Origin: Hymenobacter armeniacus
Lineage (GTDB): Bacteria > Bacteroidota > Bacteroidia > Cytophagales > Hymenobacteraceae
Length of the DNA stretch: 64,000 nucleotides
Reading direction: 5' to 3'
Assembly (NCBI RefSeq): GCF_014699055.1
Contig: NZ_JACXAC010000006.1
Coordinates: forward strand, 527,803-591,802
Each line of letters starts with the position of its first letter. Position 1 is the first letter of the stretch. The notes below the pieces were generated by a model, which saw only the letters and a program-made list of their open reading frames with translations, searched no databases and had not been told where the DNA came from. A program made the position numbers and the translations under genes. This document shows positions 17,501 through 23,625 of this stretch, piece by piece.

Positions 17501-17589
17501 TCGGCCACGCGCTGGCCGTCGCCGTCGTGCTGGCCGGGTTTCAGCGTGAGCTGAATGGTGTGGGTGCTTTGGGCGGTGTTGTCGGACAT
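14524..17589 (-). CDS. purL: Phosphoribosylformylglycinamidine synthase (PurS-PurL type, glutaminase separate)
   Basis: 1021 residues. It makes FGAM from FGAR, ATP and ammonia. The N-terminal 90 residues look like a PurS domain (for example LHEVRLNELSGADGYATYIL). A linker then leads to two AIR-synthase-like halves, with VETHNSPSAIDPYGGAITGI and the ATP-site stretch GNKSGVPTVNGAIVFDDRY. Large PurL enzymes of about 1300 residues carry a C-terminal glutaminase; here that domain is a separate gene (purQ) overlapping the stop by one base. It is the first purine gene, preceded by a palindromic repeat that separates it from pyrE. Confidence 0.95.
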   Translation of the reverse strand: MSDNTAQSTHTIQLTLKPGQHDGDGQRVAEAAARHLGLRTGRVRSAALYTVRYPLSETQLRDFATRCLADPVLHEVRLNELSGADGYATYILEARRPGVTDDEGTSAQNALADLLNEPLDVHTQHIFSKKLYLLENDLPADDLRRIAEELLGNKLINWLEVGRVADGIRDYTPRPGGGAEAITEVVSLTGLSDAELLQLSKENIYALNLEEMRAVRDYFAAPETQEERKAAALPADPTDCELEIIAQTWSEHCKHKEFAAIINYKDTETGEEKQIDSLFKTYIKNATSEVDRKLRANGNDWLIKVFSDNAGAVRINPDSLFVWKVETHNSPSAIDPYGGAITGILGNNRDPLATGIGGARLLFNTNVLCFGNPQYDGPLLTGQLHPRRILEGVRKGIEDGGNKSGVPTVNGAIVFDDRYAGKPLVYCGTGAVMPMQFAGKDSWEKIIDAGDRIIMAGGRVGKDGIHGATFSSIELDETAPATAVQIGSPITQKLAMDFLLLAARRGLLKCSTDNGAGGLSSSVGELAGISGGAVVELERVPLKYPGLRPWEIFVSESQERFTLVVEPGKMADLLALGQEMEVELTDIGYFTADGFLDVRFDGAPVARLNMEFLHEGVPRKILEAEWTKPAAAEPEIPAATDYTPTLGQLLGSLNICSRESVIRQYDHEVKGRTIVKPLMGATGQAPQDAAVVRFNFESWEGVAVSNGILPRYGDLDAYHMSAGSFDEAVRQIIAVGGKLPNLTPGDGIFWSVNDNFCVPDSVYDATTNSDGKQKLAKLVRMCEALRDATAAYCIPLTSGKDSMKNDFKADGVKISVPPTVLYSMTAKMEDVRRAITSDFKQADDVVYLLGETYDELGGSEYYALHGQLGANVPKVDFEKAKALYTLVGQANDQHLIQSCHDLSDGGLAVALAECTFGYDCGASIELPATGLPLPVQLFSESHSRFLATVAPEDVVAFEQLLGQRATRLGLVTKEARLLVRHAGSTVISADAATLRSIWSNGPVNQLLGVGEVAHLNHPPAV

Positions 17590-17618
17590 TGATGCTATTC
17601 AGAATGTCAGAGAGACGA

Positions 17619-17743
17619 CGTCATGCTGAGCGCAGCGCAGCGGAGCCGAAGCATCTCTACTTCATTAGTAAACCTTCTCTATTGCAACGAAGCGGGAGAG
17701 ATGCTTTGGTCTCTGCTTGATTCGCAGAATACTCAGCATGACG
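17619..17743. repeat. Nested palindromic repeat between pyrE and purL
   Basis: Outer arms CGTCATGCTGAG (17619-17630) and CTCAGCATGACG (17732-17743) are perfect inverted copies. Inner arms AGCATCTCT (17650-17658) and AGAGATGCT (17697-17705) nest inside. 'GTCATGCTGAGCGCAGCG...' is a repeat type recognisable in many Bacteroidota genomes. It fills the gap between the pyrE stop and the purL start. It could form a stem in the mRNA and affect readthrough or decay. Confidence 0.8.
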
Positions 17744-17762
17744 TTCTTATTATTGCTCGCAA

Positions 17763-18392
17763 CTAAAACGCTTTCTCCGGCCGGCTGCCCGGCTTCACCA
17801 CCGGCACGCCGGCGGCACAGAGCGGGCAGGCATCGGGCTGGTAGGTGGCCGCTTGCACCGAGAGCAGCGCAAAGTGCGGAAAGTCGAGCCCGCCGGTGCC
17901 GCCGGTGCGGTCGATGAGCGAGGCCACGCCCAGCACCTCGGCGCCCAGCTCGCGCAGCACGCGGGCCACTTCCAGTGTGCTTTTGCCGGTGGTCACCACG
18001 TCTTCGGCAATGATGACTTTCTCGCCCGGGGCCACCGCAAAGCCGCGGCGCAGGGTCATCTGCCCCTCGGCGTCGCGCTCGGTGAAGATGCCGGGCACGC
18101 CCAGCTGCCGGGCCAGCTCGTAGCCTATCACCACGCCGCCCATGGCCGGGCCCACCACCACGTCGGGCTGCAGGTCGGCGGCCTGAATCTGGCCGGCCAG
18201 CGAGGCCGCGGCCGGGGCGGCCAGGTCGGGGCGGCGCAGGAAGCGGGCGCACTGCACGTAGGTATCGGAGTGCAGGCCCGACGACAGCCGGAAGTGCCCG
18301 CGCAGCAGGGCGTCTTCCTGCCGCAGCTGCTGCTCCAGCAGCTCGGCGTCGAGGGCAATGGCGGAAAGCGGGTTGTCGGGGGGTGAAGTCAT
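17763..18392 (-). CDS. pyrE: Orotate phosphoribosyltransferase
   Basis: 209 residues, normal for PyrE. It condenses orotate with PRPP to OMP. The N-terminal RGHFRLSSGLHSDTYVQCAR and PDVVVGPAMGGVVIGYELA blocks and the PRPP-binding loop VIIAEDVVTTGKSTLEVARV are typical. The C-terminal CPLCAAGVPVVKPGSR is also common in this group. It follows pyrF but a small terminator hairpin lies in the 51-bp gap, so expression may be partly uncoupled from pyrD-pyrF. Confidence 0.95.
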   Translation of the reverse strand: MTSPPDNPLSAIALDAELLEQQLRQEDALLRGHFRLSSGLHSDTYVQCARFLRRPDLAAPAAASLAGQIQAADLQPDVVVGPAMGGVVIGYELARQLGVPGIFTERDAEGQMTLRRGFAVAPGEKVIIAEDVVTTGKSTLEVARVLRELGAEVLGVASLIDRTGGTGGLDFPHFALLSVQAATYQPDACPLCAAGVPVVKPGSRPEKAF

Positions 18393-18417
18393 TGGCTGAG
18401 GAGAGGTAAAAACGCAA

Positions 18418-18439
18418 AAAGCCGCGGTGAAGCGGCTTT
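18418..18439 (-). terminator. Terminator hairpin between pyrF and pyrE
   Basis: AAAGCCGC pairs with GCGGCTTT around a 6-nt loop. On the minus strand it is followed by TTTTTGCG. Being inside the pyr cluster, it may act as a partial terminator or attenuator. Confidence 0.65.
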
Positions 18440-18443
18440 GGGG

Positions 18444-19223
18444 TTAGGCGGGTTGCGGGCTCGTCACGGCCCGGTAGTGGTTGATTTCTTCTTGCAGTTC
18501 GCGGGCGGCGGCACCGGCGTCTTTGGCCTGCCAAATGCCCCGCGACGAGTTTATCAGCAGGCCGCTGCCGTCTTTGCGCAGACCCGCCCGCAGGGTGGCC
18601 GACAAGTCGCCGCCCTGCGCGCCAATGCCCGGCACCAGGAACCATTGCTCGGGGCAGGCGGCGCGGAGCTTGGCCACGGTGGCGGGCTCCGTAGCGCCCA
18701 CCACCAGGCCCACCGTCGACTCGGTCAGCTCCTCGTCCATCAGGCGGGCCAGGCGGGCAGCCCAGTCGCTGATGGAGCCGCCCCGCGTCATGGCCGCGTC
18801 CTGCAGGCCGTGCACGGGCTTGTTGGAGGTTTTGGCCAGGGAGAATACTACTTTGCCGGGCCGGGCAAAGGGCCGGATGGTGTCGTCGCCCATGTAGGGG
18901 TTCACGGTCACGCCGTCGGCGCCCACCACGTCGTAGGCGAAGCGGGCGTACTGCTCGGCGGTGTTGGCGATGTCGCCGAATTTGCCATCCAGAATCACGG
19001 GGATGTCCGTGGGGATGCTGCGCACGGTTTGCTGGAGCAGGGCCACTCCGTTTTCACGGCTCAGAAAGAAGGCCAGATTGGGCTTGAAGGCGGCCGCGTA
19101 GGCGGCCGTCTCGGTTATTACTTCGTGCATGCGCTGCGCCACGGCGGCATCGTCGCCCGTGGGGTCGAGGCCCACGCACAGCAGGGAATTAGCAGTCTGA
19201 ACACGGGTGATGAGCTTTTGCAT
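18444..19223 (-). CDS. pyrF: Orotidine 5'-phosphate decarboxylase (type 2)
   Basis: 259 residues. It decarboxylates OMP to UMP. The active-site D-x-K-x-x-D is present as VILDGKFGDIANT (D79, K81, D84), although the residue after Lys is Phe where most type-2 enzymes have Arg. GVTVNPYMGDDTIRPF and FLVPGIGAQGGDL (phosphate loop) are typical of the longer type-2 family. It lies 49 bp after the pyrD homologue and 51 bp before pyrE on the same strand. Confidence 0.93.
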   Translation of the reverse strand: MQKLITRVQTANSLLCVGLDPTGDDAAVAQRMHEVITETAAYAAAFKPNLAFFLSRENGVALLQQTVRSIPTDIPVILDGKFGDIANTAEQYARFAYDVVGADGVTVNPYMGDDTIRPFARPGKVVFSLAKTSNKPVHGLQDAAMTRGGSISDWAARLARLMDEELTESTVGLVVGATEPATVAKLRAACPEQWFLVPGIGAQGGDLSATLRAGLRKDGSGLLINSSRGIWQAKDAGAAARELQEEINHYRAVTSPQPA

Positions 19224-19272
19224 GGCGGCGTGGTCGGTTGTGGGAATTTTGGGAGGGAGGGTGTGAAGCAGT

Positions 19273-20121
19273 TTATCGAGTTGCGGGGGCCATTTTCGCC
19301 ACCTCGGCCGCGAGCCGCGCCGTGAGGCCCGGCGAGAGCCATTCGCCGCTGGCCACCTGCACGGCCTGGGCGCCCACGCGCAGGTAGTCCTGCACGTCGC
19401 GCAGCGTGAAAATGCCGCCCGTGCCGAAGATGGGCAGGTGCAGGTTGGCGTCGTTGGCCAGCTCCCACACGCAGCGCAGGGCCAGCGGCCGCAGCGCCTC
19501 GCCCGAGAGGCCGCCCACCAGGGGCGCGGCGCCGGAGTCGGCGGGCAGGTGCAGCACTTTCAGGGTGTTGGTGGCGGCCAGCGCGGTGGCGCCGCCTTCC
19601 TGGGCGCCCAGGGCCAGGCCCCGGATGTGGTCGGGCCACGGCGGCAGCTTCACTATCACGGCCGCGTCGGGACGCAGCTCGTTGCGCACGGCCTCGGTGG
19701 CTTCGCGCACGTAGCGGGCCGTGATGTCGGGGCCCGCGCCGGAGTGCGGCGCCGTGATGTACACTTCGAGGCCGGCAATCTGCTCGCCGGCTTCGCGCTG
19801 CAGGTAGCGCGCAATTTTGCGGAAGCCCGGCACGCCCGGCGCGGTCACGCTCACAAACACCGGCACGCCGAAGCGGCGCAGCCGCGGCAGGTGCTCCTGC
19901 ACCAGCCCTTCGGCGCCTTCGGTGCGGATGTCGGTGCGGTTGAGCAGGGTTTGGTCGGCCACTTGCAGGATACCTTCGTCGCCGGGCAGGCCCGGGCGGG
20001 GCTCCATGGTCACGGTTTTGGTAAAAATCGCGCCCAGGTGCTCGCAACCGTCCCCGGCCAGGTCCCAGGGAGCGGTGGCCAGGCACACCGGATTTTGTAA
20101 CGTAATGGCGCCGAGTTTCAT
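19273..20121 (-). CDS. pyrD: Dihydroorotate dehydrogenase homologue with altered active-site loop
   Basis: 282 residues from MKLGAITLQNPVCLATAPWD, the length and start of class 1 DHODH. FMN-binding features are present: FTKTVT (K35), VIVKLPPWPD (K158), AATNTL, LVGGLSGEALRP and the phosphate loop FGTGGI. The loop that normally reads NxSCPN, with the catalytic Cys, here reads EVYITAPHSG: Cys is replaced by Ala124 and Asn by Tyr121. It may use another base, have another substrate, or be a divergent pyrD whose activity needs testing. Context (pyrF, pyrE next) supports a pyrimidine role. Confidence 0.75.
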   Translation of the reverse strand: MKLGAITLQNPVCLATAPWDLAGDGCEHLGAIFTKTVTMEPRPGLPGDEGILQVADQTLLNRTDIRTEGAEGLVQEHLPRLRRFGVPVFVSVTAPGVPGFRKIARYLQREAGEQIAGLEVYITAPHSGAGPDITARYVREATEAVRNELRPDAAVIVKLPPWPDHIRGLALGAQEGGATALAATNTLKVLHLPADSGAAPLVGGLSGEALRPLALRCVWELANDANLHLPIFGTGGIFTLRDVQDYLRVGAQAVQVASGEWLSPGLTARLAAEVAKMAPATR

Positions 20122-20257
20122 GCTTCTTGTAGTTATCGACGGCTCGTTGGCGGTTGTCGGGCCGGATGCCGACCGCGGGCCGAGCCGCTTGCATTTAATG
20201 AGTGAGGGAACAGCGCCGAAGCGCCGGAATACCTTATCTATCCAAACCAGACGTGCA
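20122..20257 (-). other. pyrD leader region
   Basis: A 136-bp untranslated stretch between the terminator at 20265-20287 and the pyrD ATG. No TAnnTTTG element was found here. pyrD transcription may therefore depend on readthrough of that terminator from the promoter at 20436-20465, which would make the upstream RNA an attenuator. Confidence 0.4.
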
Positions 20258-20430
20258 TAAAAAAACCGTTTCGGAATCCGAAACGGTAACGGGGCAATAA
20301 CCCAAAAAAACAGCGGCAATACCAGCAGAAAAATCGTGGAAACCGATGGCAGCGCAGACCTTCCGGTCTTCTCGCGGGCTGCTGCTGAGCAAGGTCCCGC
20401 GCTTCATCAACGGGTGTTTGGGGTGAAGCA
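20258..20430 (-). ncRNA. Predicted structured RNA of about 170 nt with own promoter and terminator
   Basis: Transcription should start near 20430, just after a perfect Bacteroidota promoter, and end at the hairpin 20265-20287 followed by seven U. The transcript has no credible ORF but several stems: GCTTCA/TGAAGC near the 5' end with a C-rich loop, GCGGG/CCCGC, and AGACC-GGAA-GGTCT with a GNRA tetraloop. It could be a stand-alone small RNA (for example a 6S-like RNA) or an attenuating leader of pyrD 136 bp downstream. I could not match it to a known family by eye. Confidence 0.6.
20265..20287 (-). terminator. Rho-independent terminator of the predicted RNA
   Basis: ACCGTTTCGG (20265-20274) pairs perfectly with CCGAAACGGT (20278-20287) around a 3-nt loop. 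On the minus strand it is followed by seven T, so it terminates leftward transcription. Confidence 0.85.
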
Positions 20431-20435
20431 CGATG

Positions 20436-20465
20436 CAAAATTAAGAAAGCATTACACCCGGCCAA
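20436..20465 (-). promoter_or_regulatory. Bacteroidota housekeeping promoter (TTG-N19-TAnnTTTG)
   Basis: On the minus strand, TTG (20465-20463), exactly 19 bp, then TAATTTTG (20443-20436) matches the known -33/-7 consensus of the phylum's primary sigma factor in both elements and in spacing. It is the best promoter seen in the window. Confidence 0.75.
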
Positions 20466-20658
20466 CCTCAGGTAATGTTAACTTTAAATTGTGCGAAAAT
20501 TTTCAGCCGGCGTTTTCGCCCTAACTGGCTAATCAGCGGATATTTCGGACTGTTTTTTTCACTTTAAAAAAAACTTGCTACTTCGTAACGCATTGCTTTG
20601 CAGCCACAAGCCGCCGTACCTTTAGCTTTCGCGTGCAGAAAGCTGCAAAGCATTCCTC
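20466..20658. other. Gene-free AT-richer stretch
   Basis: No credible coding region. It holds a 10-bp inverted repeat (TGCTTTGCAG at 20594-20603 with CTGCAAAGCA at 20643-20652) next to the large palindrome that follows. Nothing else was recognised. Confidence 0.4.
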
Positions 20659-20723
20659 CCGTCCGGCAACAGAAAAGGCCATGCAATACAAGGTATTGCA
20701 TGGCCTTTTCTGTTGCCGGACGG
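20659..20723. terminator. 31-bp perfect palindrome with terminator-like core, downstream of the nuclease gene
   Basis: Arms 20659-20689 and 20693-20723 are perfectly complementary with a 3-nt loop. The inner part (AAAAGGCC...GGCCTTTT) is a normal bidirectional terminator core, but pairing continues outward through the A/T tracts into CCGTCCGGCAACAG. It lies 52 bp past the nuclease stop codon. Confidence 0.75.
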
Positions 20724-20775
20724 CTTTCCGGTGTGTTGGTGAGGCGGAAGCCGTACCCGGTAGTCGAGCGCGCTA

Positions 20776-21663
20776 TCAGCTCGTGGGGCCGGTGTCCACG
20801 CGCGACTCGATGGTGGCCTGCACCGTGCTGTTCACGGCCGAGAGAATGTTGTAGCCGGTGGCCTGCTCAATGGCGTCGACCGTGGTGCGGTAGCTGCCCC
20901 AGCTGGAGCTGATGCTGGTGGTGTTGGGCGTGTCGATGGCGATGATGCGCGTGCTGGTGGTGACGCGGCTGGCATCGGAGCTGCCTTCGGGCAATACCAC
21001 CACGACTTTCCAGCAGCGGGCCGGCACCGTGATTTTGCCGCTCGCAATGGTGGTGGCGTAGCCGTTCACGCCGGTGCCGCCGCTGCCGTAGCTGCCGCAG
21101 ATGACGTAGAGTTCGTAGCCTTGGCTCACGAGGGTGCGCTCGTAGTTTTCGAGGTTGGCCCAGGTTTGCTGGTTGTTGTTGGCGGCCTGGGGCATCATGT
21201 TGGTCATGAGGAACGTGGCCGAGTTGTCGGCCACCGAGCCCGTACGGTCGGCCGAGGGGCAGTTGTGGCCGCGGTCGAAGCCCGAGCCGGTGTAGCTGCT
21301 GCTGGTGGCGTGAAACCAAGTGCTGGGCAGCGTGGCGTCGGAGGCGAAGTTGTCCTGGCGGGGGGTGCTGCCCAGCCAGGCGCTGCTCAGGTGCCAGCTC
21401 ACCCAGTTCGGCTTGCCCTTGTCGCGGCTATACGACAGGCTGTACTGGGTTTTGGTCATCAGGTAGTTGTTGGGGTAGTTGGTGGCGTCGGTCACGGCCC
21501 CGCTGGGGTTGCCCATGGCCAGGTTGCTGTCGCGGGTGGCGTCCTGGTTCACCACGGCTGCGGTAGGACCAGCGGCCGGAGCCACCTGTGCATCGCGCGA
21601 ACACGAAACCGCCAGGGCCGCGAGCAGCGCCATGCTGCCCATGCGTAAAAAGTTTTGCTTCAT
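20776..21663 (-). CDS. Secreted DNA/RNA non-specific endonuclease (NUC1 type), lipoprotein
   Basis: 295 residues. The N-terminus MKQNFLRMGSMALLAALAVS then Cys forms a lipobox (LAVSC), so it is probably a membrane-anchored lipoprotein. The beta-beta-alpha-metal nuclease motif is FDRGHNCPSADRT, with the DRGH His as general base. The metal-ligand Asn region is LMTNMMPQAANNNQQTWANL. CWKVVVVLPEG is another typical strand. It likely degrades extracellular nucleic acid, feeding nutrient scavenging. The ATG at 21661-21663 was preferred over an upstream in-frame start because it begins the signal peptide. Confidence 0.9.
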   Translation of the reverse strand: MKQNFLRMGSMALLAALAVSCSRDAQVAPAAGPTAAVVNQDATRDSNLAMGNPSGAVTDATNYPNNYLMTKTQYSLSYSRDKGKPNWVSWHLSSAWLGSTPRQDNFASDATLPSTWFHATSSSYTGSGFDRGHNCPSADRTGSVADNSATFLMTNMMPQAANNNQQTWANLENYERTLVSQGYELYVICGSYGSGGTGVNGYATTIASGKITVPARCWKVVVVLPEGSSDASRVTTSTRIIAIDTPNTTSISSSWGSYRTTVDAIEQATGYNILSAVNSTVQATIESRVDTGPTS

Positions 21664-21931
21664 AAAAAGATGGTGGGATGAGATGGTGAATGGTGCCCAC
21701 AAAATTCCGACACCGGCATTGCGGGGCCACCGCCGCAATGTTACGTCTCGGTTATCATTATCCGAGGGGCCGCACCCACAAGATTTTGGCCTTGATACTC
21801 AGCTTTTTTGGAATGATGTTTGAGGATATAAATCCTTCATTATTGCAAAATAATAACGTTGAGGTGCTAGCCCATTGCGACTGGGCGCAGCCCCTTGGCA
21901 CTCATTCCTTTCACCCTTTTTCCTTTTTCAT

Positions 21932-23545
21932 ATGCATAAAATGCTACGGTATTCTTGGGCTCTGGTCCTCATTGGGCTGCTGTGGGCCCGGCCGGCGGCC
22001 GCCAGCCACATGCAGGGCGGCGACCTCACCTACGCCGCGCTGGGCAACAACCGCTACCTCGTCACGCTGCACATCTACCGCGACTGTTCCGGCATCACGC
22101 TGTCGCCCTTCACGCTGGAATGCCGCTCGGGCGGGTGCAACACCGCGGCCACCGTCACGGCGCCGTTTGTGCAGGTGGGGCCCGGGGTGGCGGCCCGGCA
22201 GTATTGCGCCACGCTGAACGGCGTGTGCAACAGCACCATCACCAACACCGAAGCCTTCACTTACACCGCCACCGTGACCCTGCCGCCGGCCGCGCGCTGG
22301 GTGCTCAGCACCTTCCAGAACGCCCGCCCCGCCACCGCCAACATTGCCAACCCCGGCGACCTCTACTTCGAGGCCACGCTGAGCAACCTGGTGCCCGGGC
22401 CCGGCACCACCGGCCTGGCCATCGCCAACAGCTCGCCGGTGAGCAGCGTGCAGCCGGCCTTCTTTGTGCCGGTGCACCGCCTTTCCACCCTCAGCAACAA
22501 CGCCTTCGACCCCGACGGCGACTCGCTGGTGTACTCGCTCGAAACGCCCCTGGAGGCTTGCAACACGCCCATCACGTTCAGTCCCTACCCGGCCTCTACC
22601 CCTACCGTGCTCAGCAGCAACCCCTTGTGCGTGTATCAGCCCATGCCCATCGGCAACTACAGCGCCACGCTACCGATTGCGGTGGACATGGACACCGTGG
22701 GTACCTGCCCGCAAAAATCCGGCGTAAACCCCCGCTTCCGCTTCGACGCGCGCACGGGCTCCATCAGCCTGCAGCCCGGCTCCTACAACAGCACGGCGCT
22801 CCCGGCCACCGGGGTCAACAAATACGCGGCGGCCGTTAAAATCAGCGAGTACCGGCGCCTCAACGGCAGCTATGTGCTCATTGGCACCACGCGCCGCGAG
22901 CTGTACTTCATGGTATACGATTGCGGCACCAACCTGCTGCCCGTGGTGAGCCCGCTGCTCACGGTGCAAAACGGCACCCGCACCACCACGCAGACGCTGA
23001 GCCAGGTCATCCCGGCCCTCGCCGGCGAACCGGTTTCGGTGCTGATAACGGCCACCGACCGCAACGCCGGCCAGACCCTCACCCTTACCCTGGATTACAA
23101 TGCCATGCCTGGCACCACGCTGCAAAACCTCGGCAACGGCCAGGCCCGCCTCACGTTCACCCCGCCGCTGAACACCACGCCCGGCCTGTACCGCGTGGCC
23201 GTGACGGCCGAAGACGACGCCTGCCCCATCAAAGGCAGCGAGACGCAGCTGCTCACCTTCCGGGTGTCGGCCAGCGGGCCGCTGGCCACCCGCACCGCCG
23301 CGGCGCCGCACCCCACCGCCTACCCCACGCCGTTCACCCAGGAAGTGCGCTTCCAGCTGAGCACGCCCGGCGCCCAAACCCTCACCATCTGCGACCAGTT
23401 GGGCCGCGCCGTGGCCACCGTGCGCAGCCAGCCCGACGGCTCGGTGCGCTGGCTGCCCGCCGCCGAGCTGCCCGCCGGCCTCTACCTCGCCCGCCCTGCC
23501 GATGGGGGCCCGGCCGTGCGCCTGCTCCGCAGCGCCGCGCAATAG
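21932..23545 (+). CDS. Large T9SS-type secreted surface protein of the 'SHMxGG' family
   Basis: 537 residues. A signal peptide (MHKMLRYSWALVLIGLLWAR) is followed by ASHMQGGDLTYAALGNNRYL and VTLHIYRDCSG, a domain start very common in gliding-associated or surface proteins of Bacteroidota. Many paired cysteines suggest an extracellular fold. An Ig-like or cadherin-like region covers about 370-450. The C-terminal 80 residues (YPTPFTQEVRFQLST ... LPAGLYLARPADGG) form a type A T9SS sorting domain. It is exported and attached to the cell surface; ligand unknown. It converges with the next gene across a terminator. Confidence 0.8.
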   Translation: MHKMLRYSWALVLIGLLWARPAAASHMQGGDLTYAALGNNRYLVTLHIYRDCSGITLSPFTLECRSGGCNTAATVTAPFVQVGPGVAARQYCATLNGVCNSTITNTEAFTYTATVTLPPAARWVLSTFQNARPATANIANPGDLYFEATLSNLVPGPGTTGLAIANSSPVSSVQPAFFVPVHRLSTLSNNAFDPDGDSLVYSLETPLEACNTPITFSPYPASTPTVLSSNPLCVYQPMPIGNYSATLPIAVDMDTVGTCPQKSGVNPRFRFDARTGSISLQPGSYNSTALPATGVNKYAAAVKISEYRRLNGSYVLIGTTRRELYFMVYDCGTNLLPVVSPLLTVQNGTRTTTQTLSQVIPALAGEPVSVLITATDRNAGQTLTLTLDYNAMPGTTLQNLGNGQARLTFTPPLNTTPGLYRVAVTAEDDACPIKGSETQLLTFRVSASGPLATRTAAAPHPTAYPTPFTQEVRFQLSTPGAQTLTICDQLGRAVATVRSQPDGSVRWLPAAELPAGLYLARPADGGPAVRLLRSAAQ

Positions 23546-23570
23546 CCCGCAACGGTGCTCTTTTCAATTC

Positions 23571-23604
23571 AAAAGCCCTGCCGATACGAATCGGCAGGGC
23601 TTTT
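23571..23604. terminator. Bidirectional terminator between convergent surface-protein genes
   Basis: A 15-bp perfect stem (AAAAGCCCTGCCGAT with its inverse), loop ACGA, T-run on the plus side and A-run on the other. It ends both flanking genes. Confidence 0.9.
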
Positions 23605-23625
23605 TTGCAGAAAGGTCAGGTGTGA

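Noticed and set aside
17619..17743. Insertion-sequence ends
   Set aside because: No transposase gene lies inside or nearby and the arms match a short intergenic repeat type instead.
20258..20430. Naming the predicted RNA as 4.5S SRP RNA
   Set aside because: A GGAAGG-containing hairpin is present, but the conserved SRP loop with GGAAGGAAGCAGCC is not, and the opposing GUCAGG side is missing.
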